In this document: piece after piece, positions 1 to 7,300 of the stretch
Layout: the number at the start of each line of letters is the position of its first letter
How positions within the stretch are numbered: the first letter of the stretch is position 1
Assembly (NCBI GenBank): GCA_014379395.1
Contig: JACMLV010000812.1
Span: 1-7,509, forward strand
DNA length: 7,509 nt
From: Burkholderiaceae bacterium
Lineage (GTDB): Bacteria; Pseudomonadota; Gammaproteobacteria; Burkholderiales; Burkholderiaceae_D
Direction: 5' to 3'
The notes under the pieces: generated by a model
What the model saw: the letters and a program-made list of their open reading frames with translations, nothing else
Databases searched by the model: none
What the model was told of the DNA's origin: nothing
Made by a program: the position numbers and the translations under genes

Positions 1-263
1 CCCACGTCGACCACACCGAGCACGACGTCGATGTGCTGGTGTCCGAATGGGGCCTGGCGGATTTGCGCGGACTGGCGCCGCGCGAACGCGCGCCGCTCAT
101 CATCGACAACTGCGCCCATCCGGACTACCGCGCCGAACTGCACGCCTACTACGCCGAGGCGTGCCAGCGCGGCGGCCACACCCCGCATGTGCTGGAAAAG
201 GCGCTGTCGTGGCACACCCGCTACAACACGACCAAGACGATGCAACCGGCCAAAGAAGCCTGA
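1..263 (+). CDS. Acetyl-CoA hydrolase / succinate:CoA-transferase family protein, C-terminal end (5' partial)
   Basis: The reading frame is open from the first complete codon at base 3 to a TGA at 261-263, giving 86 residues with no start in the window. The visible residues hold the conserved C-terminal signature of the COG0427 family (acetyl-CoA hydrolase, succinate:acetate CoA-transferase). They show HVDHTEHDVDVLV, then GLADLRGLAPRERA, then IIDNCAHPDYR, and near the end GGHTPH followed by a KALSWH helix. Enzymes of this family move CoA between acyl groups in the cytoplasm, typically acetate and succinate. The glutamate that carries the acyl-enzyme intermediate lies upstream and cannot be inspected. 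Relatives often read TEQGLADLRG at the second motif; here it is SEWGLADLRG. The gene is convergent with the DUF378 gene and is followed 29 bases later by a strong terminator, so it is probably unrelated to the - strand cluster. The family is confident; hydrolase versus transferase and the exact substrates are not resolved. Confidence 0.9.
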   Translation, partial: HVDHTEHDVDVLVSEWGLADLRGLAPRERAPLIIDNCAHPDYRAELHAYYAEACQRGGHTPHVLEKALSWHTRYNTTKTMQPAKEA

Positions 264-292
264 TCGTCAAAAACTTAGCTGCTGTCTTTATA

Positions 293-317
293 GCCCTTGT
301 TCGCAAGGGCTTTTTTT
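293..317 (+). terminator. Rho-independent terminator of the CoA-transferase gene
   Basis: A perfect 7-bp stem, GCCCTTG (293-299) with CAAGGGC (304-310), encloses a TTCG loop and is followed directly by seven T (311-317). It starts 29 bases after the stop codon of the + strand gene. On the opposite strand the stem is followed by TATAAAGAC rather than a T run, so it should end + strand transcription much better than - strand transcription. Confidence 0.9.
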
Positions 318-334
318 CGACTGCCTTTTTTCGC

Positions 335-637
335 CTATGTCCCGCGGCTTGGGCTGCGGCGCGACAGTTTGGTGCTGGTGTAAATCGTATACAGCGCGCA
401 CAGGCCGACGACGACATAGACGAGCCGGGTCAGCGCGCTGGTCGGGCCGAACAGCGCCCCCACCAGATTGAAGTTGAACAGGCCGATCAGGCCCCAGTTG
501 ACGCCGCCGACGATGAGCAGCGCCATCGAGATCCAGTCGACCGTGTTGAGGTGCGTCGCCTCGATGGCGAGCGAGCCGCTGCGGCGCTCGGCCAAGTGAC
601 GCCGTTCGGGTGTGTGACCGTCGAATGTTGTTGCCAT
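335..637 (-). CDS. DUF378 family small membrane protein
   Basis: This 100-residue protein matches the DUF378 family of short two-helix inner-membrane proteins of unknown function. The family core is visible from about residue 30: DWISMALLIVGGVNWGLIGLF (about 34-54), which is the first membrane helix with its GGVNWGL motif. A short NFNLVGALFG loop follows, then a second helix of about residues 70-88 (TRLVYVVVGLCALYTIYTS) and a basic tail. Family members are often only about 70 residues; here a polar, charged N-terminal stretch of roughly 30 residues precedes helix 1. The ATG at 635-637 is supported by an AGGGAGG ribosome site at 643-649, 5 bases upstream, and no other start fits before helix 1. 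The gene lies 124 bases downstream of the transglutaminase gene on the same strand, so it may be a last operon member or have its own promoter. No convincing promoter was seen. Its role is unknown. Confidence 0.85.
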   Translation of the reverse strand: MATTFDGHTPERRHLAERRSGSLAIEATHLNTVDWISMALLIVGGVNWGLIGLFNFNLVGALFGPTSALTRLVYVVVGLCALYTIYTSTKLSRRSPSRGT

Positions 638-761
638 GATTGCCTCCCTGTCTTGTTACGGAAACCGCCGCGGGCGACTCGCGGACGCGAAAGGCGGCGC
701 GGCGGCGCATTCCCTGCTTCGACATCGACGATCCGGGAAGGTTTGGCGCGCGCCGGCCGCT
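638..761. other. Intergenic gap between the transglutaminase and DUF378 genes
   Basis: This 124-base, very GC-rich stretch separates two genes on the same strand. Apart from the ribosome site at 643-649, it shows no terminator with a T run and no recognisable -35/-10 pair. A short palindrome (GCCGCTTCAAGCGGC, 756-770) straddles the stop codon of the transglutaminase gene but has no T tract after it. Read-through from the upstream cluster is therefore possible but not demonstrated. Confidence 0.5.
643..649 (-). promoter_or_regulatory. Ribosome binding site of the DUF378 gene
   Basis: On the - strand the sequence AGGGAGG lies 5 bases before the ATG at 635-637. It is a near-perfect Shine-Dalgarno match. 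It fixes the start of the DUF378 protein and so shows that the hydrophilic N-terminal extension is translated. Confidence 0.8.
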
Positions 762-1697
762 TCAAGCGGCGTCGGCGGGCTCCGGCAGCGGCGTGACGGT
801 GACGTTCACTTGCAGACTGTGGGTGCCGCCGCCGAGCACGATGCCGCGCATCGGCGTGACGTCGCTGAAGTCGCGCCCCCAGCCCAGCGTGATGTGCTCG
901 GACTGCACCAGGCAGCGGTTGGTCGGATCGAAATCGACCCAGCCCAGGTCGGGGCAGAACACCGACACCCAGGCGTGCGAGGCGTCCGCGCCGATCATGC
1001 GCGGCTGGCCCTCCGGCGGGTGGGTCAGGATGTAGCCGCTGACGTAGCGCGCCGGCAGGCCCAGGCTGCGCAGGCCGCCGATCATCAGCTGGGCGAAGTC
1101 CTGGCACACGCCGCGCCGGCCCTTGAGCACGGCTTCCAGCGGGGTCGAGATGTCGGTCGCCTCGCCGTCGAATTCGAAATCGTCGAAGATGCGCTCGGTC
1201 AGTTCCAGCGCCGCGTCGAGCAACGGCCGGCCGGCCGGAAAACTGGGCCGGGCGTACTCGGCCAGATCGCCGCCGCAACTGACGTGCGGCGAGGCGTACA
1301 GGTAGCGGCAGGCTTCCTGCACCGCGCTAAATTGCACCTCGCTCATCAGCTCACGCACGCTTTCCCAGGCCGGCGCGCCGGCGATATCGGTCAGCGTCGG
1401 GCGCGGTTTCAGCGTCACGGTCGAGGCGGCGTGCACCAGCAGCGTCCTGTGCGGCGTGGTCAATGTGATGTGGCGCGTGTGGTTGCCGAAGTAATCGACG
1501 CCGACCGAGCCGTCGTTCTCCAGCGGATCGGCCCAGATCCGGTGCGATTCGGTCTGCTGGAAGGCGAAGTCGCGCGGGCGCAGGTGCAGGTATTGCTGCG
1601 ACAGCGTGACCATGTTTCGATAGGCGTAGCGGGTTTCGTGGACCACGCGGTAGCGCGCCAACGCCGGGGCCGCCGTGCCGGCTGCTTGTTTGCTCAT
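762..1697 (-). CDS. Transglutaminase-like protein with Bact_transglu_N domain (COG1305)
   Basis: This is a 311-residue cytoplasmic protein with no signal peptide. Residues about 15-95 form the bacterial transglutaminase-like N-terminal beta domain (YRVVHETRYAYRN, then YLHLRPRD). Residues about 155-262 form the cysteine-protease-fold core. The catalytic triad is complete: Cys198 in GRRGVCQDFAQL, His241 in GADASHAWVSVF and Asp257 in WVDFDPTN. The C-terminal segment around DFSDVTPMRGIVLGGG is also typical of the family. Bacterial members are thought to act as peptidases or amide-transfer enzymes; the substrate is unknown. The ATG at 1695-1697 overlaps the TGA of the preceding ATP-grasp/alpha-E gene as ATGA. 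Its nearest Shine-Dalgarno-like sequence, AAGGGA at 1709-1714, is 11 bases away, so translational coupling is likely. The same frame stays open upstream to 3158, but that extension overlaps the ATP-grasp gene in another frame and has no homology, so it is not coding. The close partnership with two ligase modules suggests it processes or transfers their product. Confidence 0.92.
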   Translation of the reverse strand: MSKQAAGTAAPALARYRVVHETRYAYRNMVTLSQQYLHLRPRDFAFQQTESHRIWADPLENDGSVGVDYFGNHTRHITLTTPHRTLLVHAASTVTLKPRPTLTDIAGAPAWESVRELMSEVQFSAVQEACRYLYASPHVSCGGDLAEYARPSFPAGRPLLDAALELTERIFDDFEFDGEATDISTPLEAVLKGRRGVCQDFAQLMIGGLRSLGLPARYVSGYILTHPPEGQPRMIGADASHAWVSVFCPDLGWVDFDPTNRCLVQSEHITLGWGRDFSDVTPMRGIVLGGGTHSLQVNVTVTPLPEPADAA

Positions 1698-4306
1698 GGG
1701 GTTTGCATTCCCTTGCCGGTGTAGCTGAAGAACTGCACGCTGATGTGCTCGGACAGCGCGTCGCTGGCCGATTTGATCCGCTGCATCAGGTCGATCAAGT
1801 CCGCGTTGCCGCAGTACAGGTCGGTTTCCGTCGTCAGCGCCAGCAACTCGCCCTTGAGCGGCGCCAGATACTGCGCGCCGCAGTCGCCATAGGTCAGCGC
1901 CAGCTTGCGCAGGTTTTTCAGGATGCCGTCGAGCTGGAACAGGATCGAGCGCGGATTGCTCTCGTCTAACACCAGCAGGTCGAGCACCGGCAGCCACTCG
2001 GGCCGGGCGCGGTAGCGCGCGCGGTAGGTGACGATGCTGTCGGACAGCTCGAGCAGCCAGTCCAGGCCGCCGGTCGCATCCATGCCGAGCGCGCGTTGCA
2101 GCACCAGGCTTTGAAATTGCAGCCGCTCCAGGCGGCGCCCGATCGACAGGAAACGCCAGCCGAGGTCGCGCGTCATGCCGTCCACCGCGAAGCCGGCCAT
2201 CGCCATCGAGGAGGCGGCCGCGTCGTCGAGGATGGTCATCGCCTCCGACGCCGACAGCTTGGTCGCGCCCTGCGGCGCCGGTTGCGCCAGCCGGTTCAGC
2301 GCGCGCCAGTTGTCGATCGACAGGCGTTCGCGCAGGTGGCTGGCGGAGCGGTACAACTGCTGCTGCTGGCAGGCCAGGCCGGGCACCTCGGGCGAGACCA
2401 CCGCGTGCAGCAGCGCCGCCTCGATCTGGGCGTCGCTGGCCGGCGCTTGGCCTTGGCTCTGGCTCTGGCCTTGGGCGCCCTGGCTTTGACTCTGCAACAT
2501 CTTTGGCGCGTCGGGGGCGATCAGGTGGAACCAGGTGCACAGGCCCTTCACGGTCGGCCACTCGGCGCCGCGGTATTCGGGCGGCACGTTGAGCAGAAAG
2601 TTGAGGGCGACCCGGGTCAGGCGCGCCACGTTGTCGAAGCGCTCGGTGTTGCGGCCGAACCAGAACAGGTTTTCCGCCATCCGGCTCGACAGATGGGTGT
2701 CGTCGCGCACCAGGTCGCGGCTGGTGATGGTGCGCTTGATCGGCTTGTGCGCGCCGACCTGCGCGCTGGCCTGGACCCAGGTGTCCTTGCTGCCGCCGCC
2801 TTGCTGCATGGTGATGATGCGCGCGTCGCGGCCGGTGGCGACGCGGGTCAGTCCGCCCGGCATCACCATGTAGCCGTTCGGCGTGGCGCAGGCGTACACC
2901 CGCAGCCCGATCGAGCGGGCACTGAGCTGATCGGGCGCGCCCAGCTTCCACACCGGCGCTTGCGACAGGCGCACCAGTTCCTGCGCCACATAATCCTTCG
3001 GGTTGGCGCGCATCTTGGCGATGAAGGCGGCGCGCGCCTCGCCCTTCAGATCCTGGCCGAACACCGGCGCCTGGCGCAGTTGCGGAAAGCTTGGCTTGAT
3101 GACCAGCCGGTCGAGTTGCTCGATCACCTCCTCCAGCGCGGCCGGCTCGCCGCACCACCAGGTGCCGACCGAGGGCATCTTCAGCTTTTCACCCAGCAGG
3201 CGCTCGCACAGCGCCGGCAGGAAGCCGAGCAGGGCGCCCGACTCGAGCAGGCTGGCGCCCAGGCTGTTGGCGATCAGCACGTTGCCGCGGCGCGCCGCCT
3301 CCAAGAGGCCCGCCACGCCCAGCGCCGAGTCGGAGCGCAGCTCGAGCGGATCGCAAAAGTCGTCGTCGACGCGGCGCATGATCACGTGCACGCGCTGCAT
3401 GCCGGACAGGGTCTTGAGCCAGACGATGCCGTTGCGCACCGTCAGGTCGCTGCCTTCGACCAGCGGCAGGCCGAGGTAGCGCGCCAGGAAGGTCTGCTCG
3501 TAATAGGTTTCGTTGTAGGGGCCGGGGGTGAGCAGCACGATCAGCGGCGACTCGCTCTCGCGCAGCGGCACGCCGCCGTTGCCGTTGGCGGCGCACTGGC
3601 GGCCCCAGTGCGCCAGGCTGTCGCGCAGGGTGCTGAAAAACTCGGCCAGATGCTGCACCTTCAGTTCGCGCAGCAGGTCCGGGAACACGCGCGCGATGAC
3701 CGAACGGTTCTCCAGCGCGTAGCCGGCGCCCGACGGCGCCTGGGTGCGGTCGGCCACCACCCACCAGCGCCCGTCGGGCGCGCGCGCCAGGTCGATCGCG
3801 TAGAAGTGCAGCGCCACCTCGTCCGGGTGGCGCAGGCCGTGGCAGGGCCGCAGGAAGCCGGCGTGGCCGTGGATCAGGGCCGGCGGCAGCAAGCCCTCCT
3901 TGAGCATGTCCTCGGCGCCGTAGACGTCGCCCAGGATGCGGTTGAGCAGGTTGGCGCGCTGGATCACCGCCGCCTCGATGCCGGCCCACTCGGCCGCCGG
4001 CAGGATCAAGGGCAGGGTGTTCAAATCCCACGGCCGCTGCATGCCCTCGGCGTCGGCGTAGACGTTGTAGGTGACGCCGTTTTCGCGCACCTGGCGCCGC
4101 ACCGTTTCGAGGCGCTGGCGCATCATCTCGGGCGCCTCGGCCGCCAGACTGTCCAGCATGGTGCGCCAGTGCGCGCGCGGTGCGCCGGCGGCGTCGAGCA
4201 TTTCGTCGAAGCTGCCGACGGCGGCCGGGTAGCCGGCCAGCAGCCGCGCGCCGACGGGATCGGATGCGGGATCGGACACAGGGTCGGTTTTACTGTCTTG
4301 GTTCAC
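1694..4306 (-). CDS. Circularly permuted ATP-grasp ligase fused to an alpha-E domain
   Basis: This 870-residue protein has two parts. Residues about 20-515 are a circularly permuted ATP-grasp module (COG2308, CP_ATPgrasp type). Landmarks are GVTYNVY (77-83), RPWDLNTLPLIL (91-102), ADRTQAPSGAGYALENR (185-201), LTPGPYNETYYEQTFLARYL (259-278), RRVDDDFCDP (311-320), IANSLGASLLES (345-356), VIKPS (402-406) and GGLTRVA (484-490). Residues about 538-870 are an alpha-E domain (COG2307), opening with LSSRMAENLFWFGRNTERFD and continuing through LRERLSIDNWRALNRL. In many genomes the two parts are separate genes. ATP-grasp enzymes join a carboxylate to an amine through an acyl-phosphate; the substrates here are unknown. 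D186, E199 and N200 are plausible metal ligands, which is an inference. The start is GTG: AGGGA at 4313-4317 lies 6 bases upstream, and the first in-frame ATG is residue 36. The gene sits 48 bases after the DUF2126 gene and overlaps the next gene by ATGA. Residues 605-620 are Gln/Ser/Gly-rich, and residues 7-18 repeat (T/S)DP(V/A) three times. Confidence 0.92.
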   Translation of the reverse strand: MNQDSKTDPVSDPASDPVGARLLAGYPAAVGSFDEMLDAAGAPRAHWRTMLDSLAAEAPEMMRQRLETVRRQVRENGVTYNVYADAEGMQRPWDLNTLPLILPAAEWAGIEAAVIQRANLLNRILGDVYGAEDMLKEGLLPPALIHGHAGFLRPCHGLRHPDEVALHFYAIDLARAPDGRWWVVADRTQAPSGAGYALENRSVIARVFPDLLRELKVQHLAEFFSTLRDSLAHWGRQCAANGNGGVPLRESESPLIVLLTPGPYNETYYEQTFLARYLGLPLVEGSDLTVRNGIVWLKTLSGMQRVHVIMRRVDDDFCDPLELRSDSALGVAGLLEAARRGNVLIANSLGASLLESGALLGFLPALCERLLGEKLKMPSVGTWWCGEPAALEEVIEQLDRLVIKPSFPQLRQAPVFGQDLKGEARAAFIAKMRANPKDYVAQELVRLSQAPVWKLGAPDQLSARSIGLRVYACATPNGYMVMPGGLTRVATGRDARIITMQQGGGSKDTWVQASAQVGAHKPIKRTITSRDLVRDDTHLSSRMAENLFWFGRNTERFDNVARLTRVALNFLLNVPPEYRGAEWPTVKGLCTWFHLIAPDAPKMLQSQSQGAQGQSQSQGQAPASDAQIEAALLHAVVSPEVPGLACQQQQLYRSASHLRERLSIDNWRALNRLAQPAPQGATKLSASEAMTILDDAAASSMAMAGFAVDGMTRDLGWRFLSIGRRLERLQFQSLVLQRALGMDATGGLDWLLELSDSIVTYRARYRARPEWLPVLDLLVLDESNPRSILFQLDGILKNLRKLALTYGDCGAQYLAPLKGELLALTTETDLYCGNADLIDLMQRIKSASDALSEHISVQFFSYTGKGMQTP
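2447..2494 (-). repeat. Gln/Ser/Gly-rich degenerate repeat tract inside the alpha-E domain
   Basis: Sixteen residues (605-620 of the fusion protein) read QSQSQGAQGQSQSQGQ and are encoded by degenerate GCC/CAG/AGC-type hexamers. The tract interrupts an otherwise normal alpha-E helical domain, between the segment around FHLIAPDAPKML and the one beginning SDAQIEAALLHAV. It is probably a flexible surface loop that grew by slippage. The frame stays open through it. Confidence 0.7.
4253..4288 (-). repeat. Three 12-base units coding (T/S)DP(V/A) at the N terminus of the ATP-grasp protein
   Basis: Codons 7-18 of the fusion gene encode TDPV-SDPA-SDPV. The second and third units share TCCGATCCCG exactly, while the first unit has diverged. 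The repeat lies before the ATP-grasp fold begins and is probably a disordered leader without catalytic meaning. Confidence 0.6.
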
Positions 4307-4312
4307 GCTGGT

Positions 4313-4317
4313 TCCCT
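4313..4317 (-). promoter_or_regulatory. Ribosome binding site deciding the GTG start of the ATP-grasp/alpha-E gene
   Basis: On the - strand AGGGA lies 6 bases before the GTG at 4304-4306. A second purine-rich element, AGGAAG (4322-4327), lies further upstream at poorer spacing. No ATG occurs in this frame until codon 36, so the ribosome site is the main reason for choosing GTG. Confidence 0.65.
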
Positions 4318-4354
4318 GCTTCTTCCTGTCCGATTCACTACCGCTTCATTCAAT

Positions 4355-7300
4355 TCAATAAGGTTGCCAGCGCAGATCCAGCGTCATCGGGAAGGCCGGG
4401 TTCGGCTCCTCCTTATAAACTTGCATCGGCCCCGGCGTGTGGCCGTGCGACCAGAAGCGCGCGAAGCGGCGCGCCTCGGCGGCGTTGGCGTTGACCGGCG
4501 CGCTGTCCTCGCTGCGCCCGCCCGGATGCGACACGTGATAGGTGCAGCCGCCGACCGCGCGCCCGCTCCAGCTGTCGACCAGGTCGAACGTCAGCGGCGC
4601 GTGCACCCCGATGCTCGGATGCAGCGCCGACCACGGATTCCAGGCCCGGAACCGCACCCCGGCCACATATTCGCCCGGAACGCCGGTCGGATGCAAGGGC
4701 AGCATGCGGCCGTTGCAGGCCACCGCGTGGCGCCCGCCGGTCAGGCCGCGCACCAGCAGCTGCATCCGTTCGACCGACGAATCGACGTAGCGCGCCGTGC
4801 CGCCGCCGCTCATCTCCTCGCCGAGCACGTTCCACGGCTCGATCGCCTGGCGCAACTCCATCTCGACGCCCTCGTAGACGACGGTGCCGAAGCGCGGGAA
4901 GCGGAACTCGATGAAGGGCTCGAACCAGTGCTCTTCGAAGGCGTAGCCGGACGCGCGCAGGTCGCGCACCACGTCGCGCATGTCCTGCGCGACGAAGTGC
5001 GGCAGCATCCAGCGGTCGTGCAGGGCGGTGCCCCAGTTGACCAGCTTGGCCTGGTACGGCTGGCGCCAGAAGCGCGCCACCAAGGCCCGCAGCAGCAGCA
5101 TTTGCAACAGACTCATGCGCTCATGCGGCGGCATCTCGAAAGCGCGGAATTCTACCAGACCGAGGCGGCCGGTCGGCCCGTCGGGCGAATACAGCTTGTC
5201 GATCGAGAACTCGGAGCGGTGCGTGTTGCCGGTCAGGTCGACCAGCAGGTTGCGCAGCAGGCGGTCGACCATCCACGGCTTGTCGCCCGGATTCATGGTC
5301 GGCAGCACGCGGTCCATCTGCTGGAAGGCGATCGCCAGTTCATACAGGTTGTCGTCGCGCGCCTCGTCCACCCGCGGCGCCTGGCTGGTCGGGCCGATGA
5401 AGGTGCCCGAGAACAGGTAGGACAGGGCCGGGTGGTTCTGCCAGTAGGTGATCAGGCTTTTCAGCAGATCGGGCCGGCGCAGCATCGGGCTGTCCTCGGC
5501 GGTGGCGCCGCCCAGGGTGGCGTGGTTGCCGCCGCCGGTTCCGGTGTGGCGGCCGTCGTTCATGAACTTCTCGGTGCCGAGCCGGGTCAGGCGCGCCTCC
5601 TGGTACAGGGTCGACATGTTGTAGACCAGCTCGTTCCAGCTGGCCGCCGGGTGGATGTTCACCTCGATCACGCCGGGGTCGGGCGTGACGCTGAGCAGCT
5701 TGACGCGCGGATCGCGCGGCGGCGCGTAACCCTCGATCCGCAGCTTCAACTTCAGGCGCGCGGCGGTGTTTTCGACGGCGGTGACGAGCGCGAGATAATC
5801 CTCGATGCGCTTGATGGGCGGCATGAACACGTGCAGGCGCCCGGCCCGCGCCTCGACGCACAGCGCGGTGTGGATCACGTCGCGCGGCGCAGGATCGGCC
5901 GCAGCTGCGACCTCGGCCGGAACCGGTTTGCGTGTTTTGCCGAAGGTTTTGTCGGCCCGCTCGGCCTTGTCGGCGCCGAGGCCGAGGATGGCGCGCTTCT
6001 CGTGCTTGGGCGCGGCCAGCGCTGCGCGCGGCGCGAACGGATCGACATCGAATTCGGCCGGCATGTCGTCCGGCAGCACCCACGGCAGCGCCGCCAGCGG
6101 CAGGCGCAGGCCGAGCGGCGAATCGCCCTCGAGCAGGTACAGGTGTTCGCGCTTGAGCGGCCAGCGCGAGGTGCGCCAGACGGTGCCGAGCGCGACGTTC
6201 GGATCGAACTCTTTGGCTTGCAGCGGCAGCACATAGCCGGCCACCTTGCCCAGGCCCGCCTCCAACAGGCGCGCCAGGCGGCGCCGTTCCTCCGGCGCCT
6301 TCAGGTCGGCCAGCAGCGGATCGAGGTTGAGCGGCAGCGCCTGCTCGCGCTGGGCCTGCTGGATCACGTCCTCGTAGGCCGCGATCGGGCTGCCGGCCGG
6401 CAGGCGAAGGGTTTTCACCAGCTCGCCGGCGAAGCGCTCGGCCTCGGCGGCGCCGTAGCCGTCGGCCTTGTCCTCGTCGGAGAACAGGGTTGGATCGAGC
6501 CACATCGGCTGGCCGTCGATGCGCCAGTAGATGTTGAGCGCCCAGCGCGGCAGCGGCTCGCCCGGATACCACTTGCCTTGCCCGTAGTGCAGCATGCCAC
6601 CCGGCGCGAAATGGTTTTTCAGGCGCAGCATCAGCTGCCCGGCCAGCTCGCGCTTCTGCTCGCCGTGCGCCTCGGTGTTCCACTGCGCGCCGTCCATGTC
6701 GTCGATCGAGACGAAGGTCGGCTCGCCGCCCTGGGTCAGGCGCACGTCCTGGCTCTTCAGGTCGGCGTCGACCTGTTGGCCGAGCTGGTCGATCTTCTGC
6801 CAGTCGGCCTCCGAATACGGCTTGGTCACGCGCGGGTCTTCATGGATGCGGGTGATCGTCATCTCGTGCAGGAAGGTCACCTCGGCCTTGTCGGTGAAGC
6901 CCGACACCGGCGCCGCCGACGAGGGCAGGGCGGTGCAGGCGAGCGGAATATGGCCCTCGCTGGCGAGCATGCCCGAGGTCGGGTCGAGCCCGATCCAGCC
7001 GGCGCCGGGGATGTAGACCTCGGTCCAGGCGTGCAGGTCGGTGAAGTCGACCTCGGTGCCGCTGGGGCCGTCGAGCGCCTGCTGGTCGGCGCGCAGCTGG
7101 ATCAGGTAGCCCGACACGAAGCGCGCCGCCAGCCCCATCTCGCGCAGGATCTGCACCAGCAGCCAGCCGGTGTCGCGGCACGAGCCCGAGCGCTTGGTCA
7201 GCGTCTCCTCGGGCGTCTGCACGCCCGGCTCCATGCGCAGCAGGTAGCCGATGTCGCCTTGCAGGCGCTGGTTGATGGCGACCAGGAAATCGTTGGTCAG

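Noticed and set aside
293..317. The UUCG hairpin considered as a bidirectional terminator serving DUF378 as well
   Set aside because: On the - strand the stem is followed by TATAAAGAC, not a T tract, so only + strand termination is supported.
31..471. A 146-codon + strand frame starting at the ATG at 31
   Set aside because: It runs out of frame through the CoA-transferase end and the terminator, and shows no homology.
756..770. Palindrome GCCGCTTCAAGCGGC over the transglutaminase stop codon, considered as a terminator
   Set aside because: It has no T run on the - strand side and only a tiny loop. It is more likely a coincidence in GC-rich sequence.
636..1724. A 362-codon open frame on the + strand
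   Set aside because: It lies antisense to the transglutaminase gene, has no recognisable domain and has the Arg/Ala/Val/His-biased composition of a high-GC reverse frame.
762..3158. A 798-codon open frame on the - strand extending the transglutaminase upstream to 3158
   Set aside because: Only its last 311 codons match the family. The upstream part overlaps the ATP-grasp/alpha-E gene in another frame and is Arg/Ala/Pro-rich, as expected for a GC-rich shadow frame.
3189..4031. A 280-codon open frame on the - strand
   Set aside because: It is an out-of-frame reading within the ATP-grasp domain with low-complexity Arg/Ala/Pro composition and no family resemblance.
5340..6683. A 447-codon open frame on the - strand
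   Set aside because: It is an out-of-frame reading of the DUF2126 gene with extreme Ala/Arg/Gly/Pro content and no motif.
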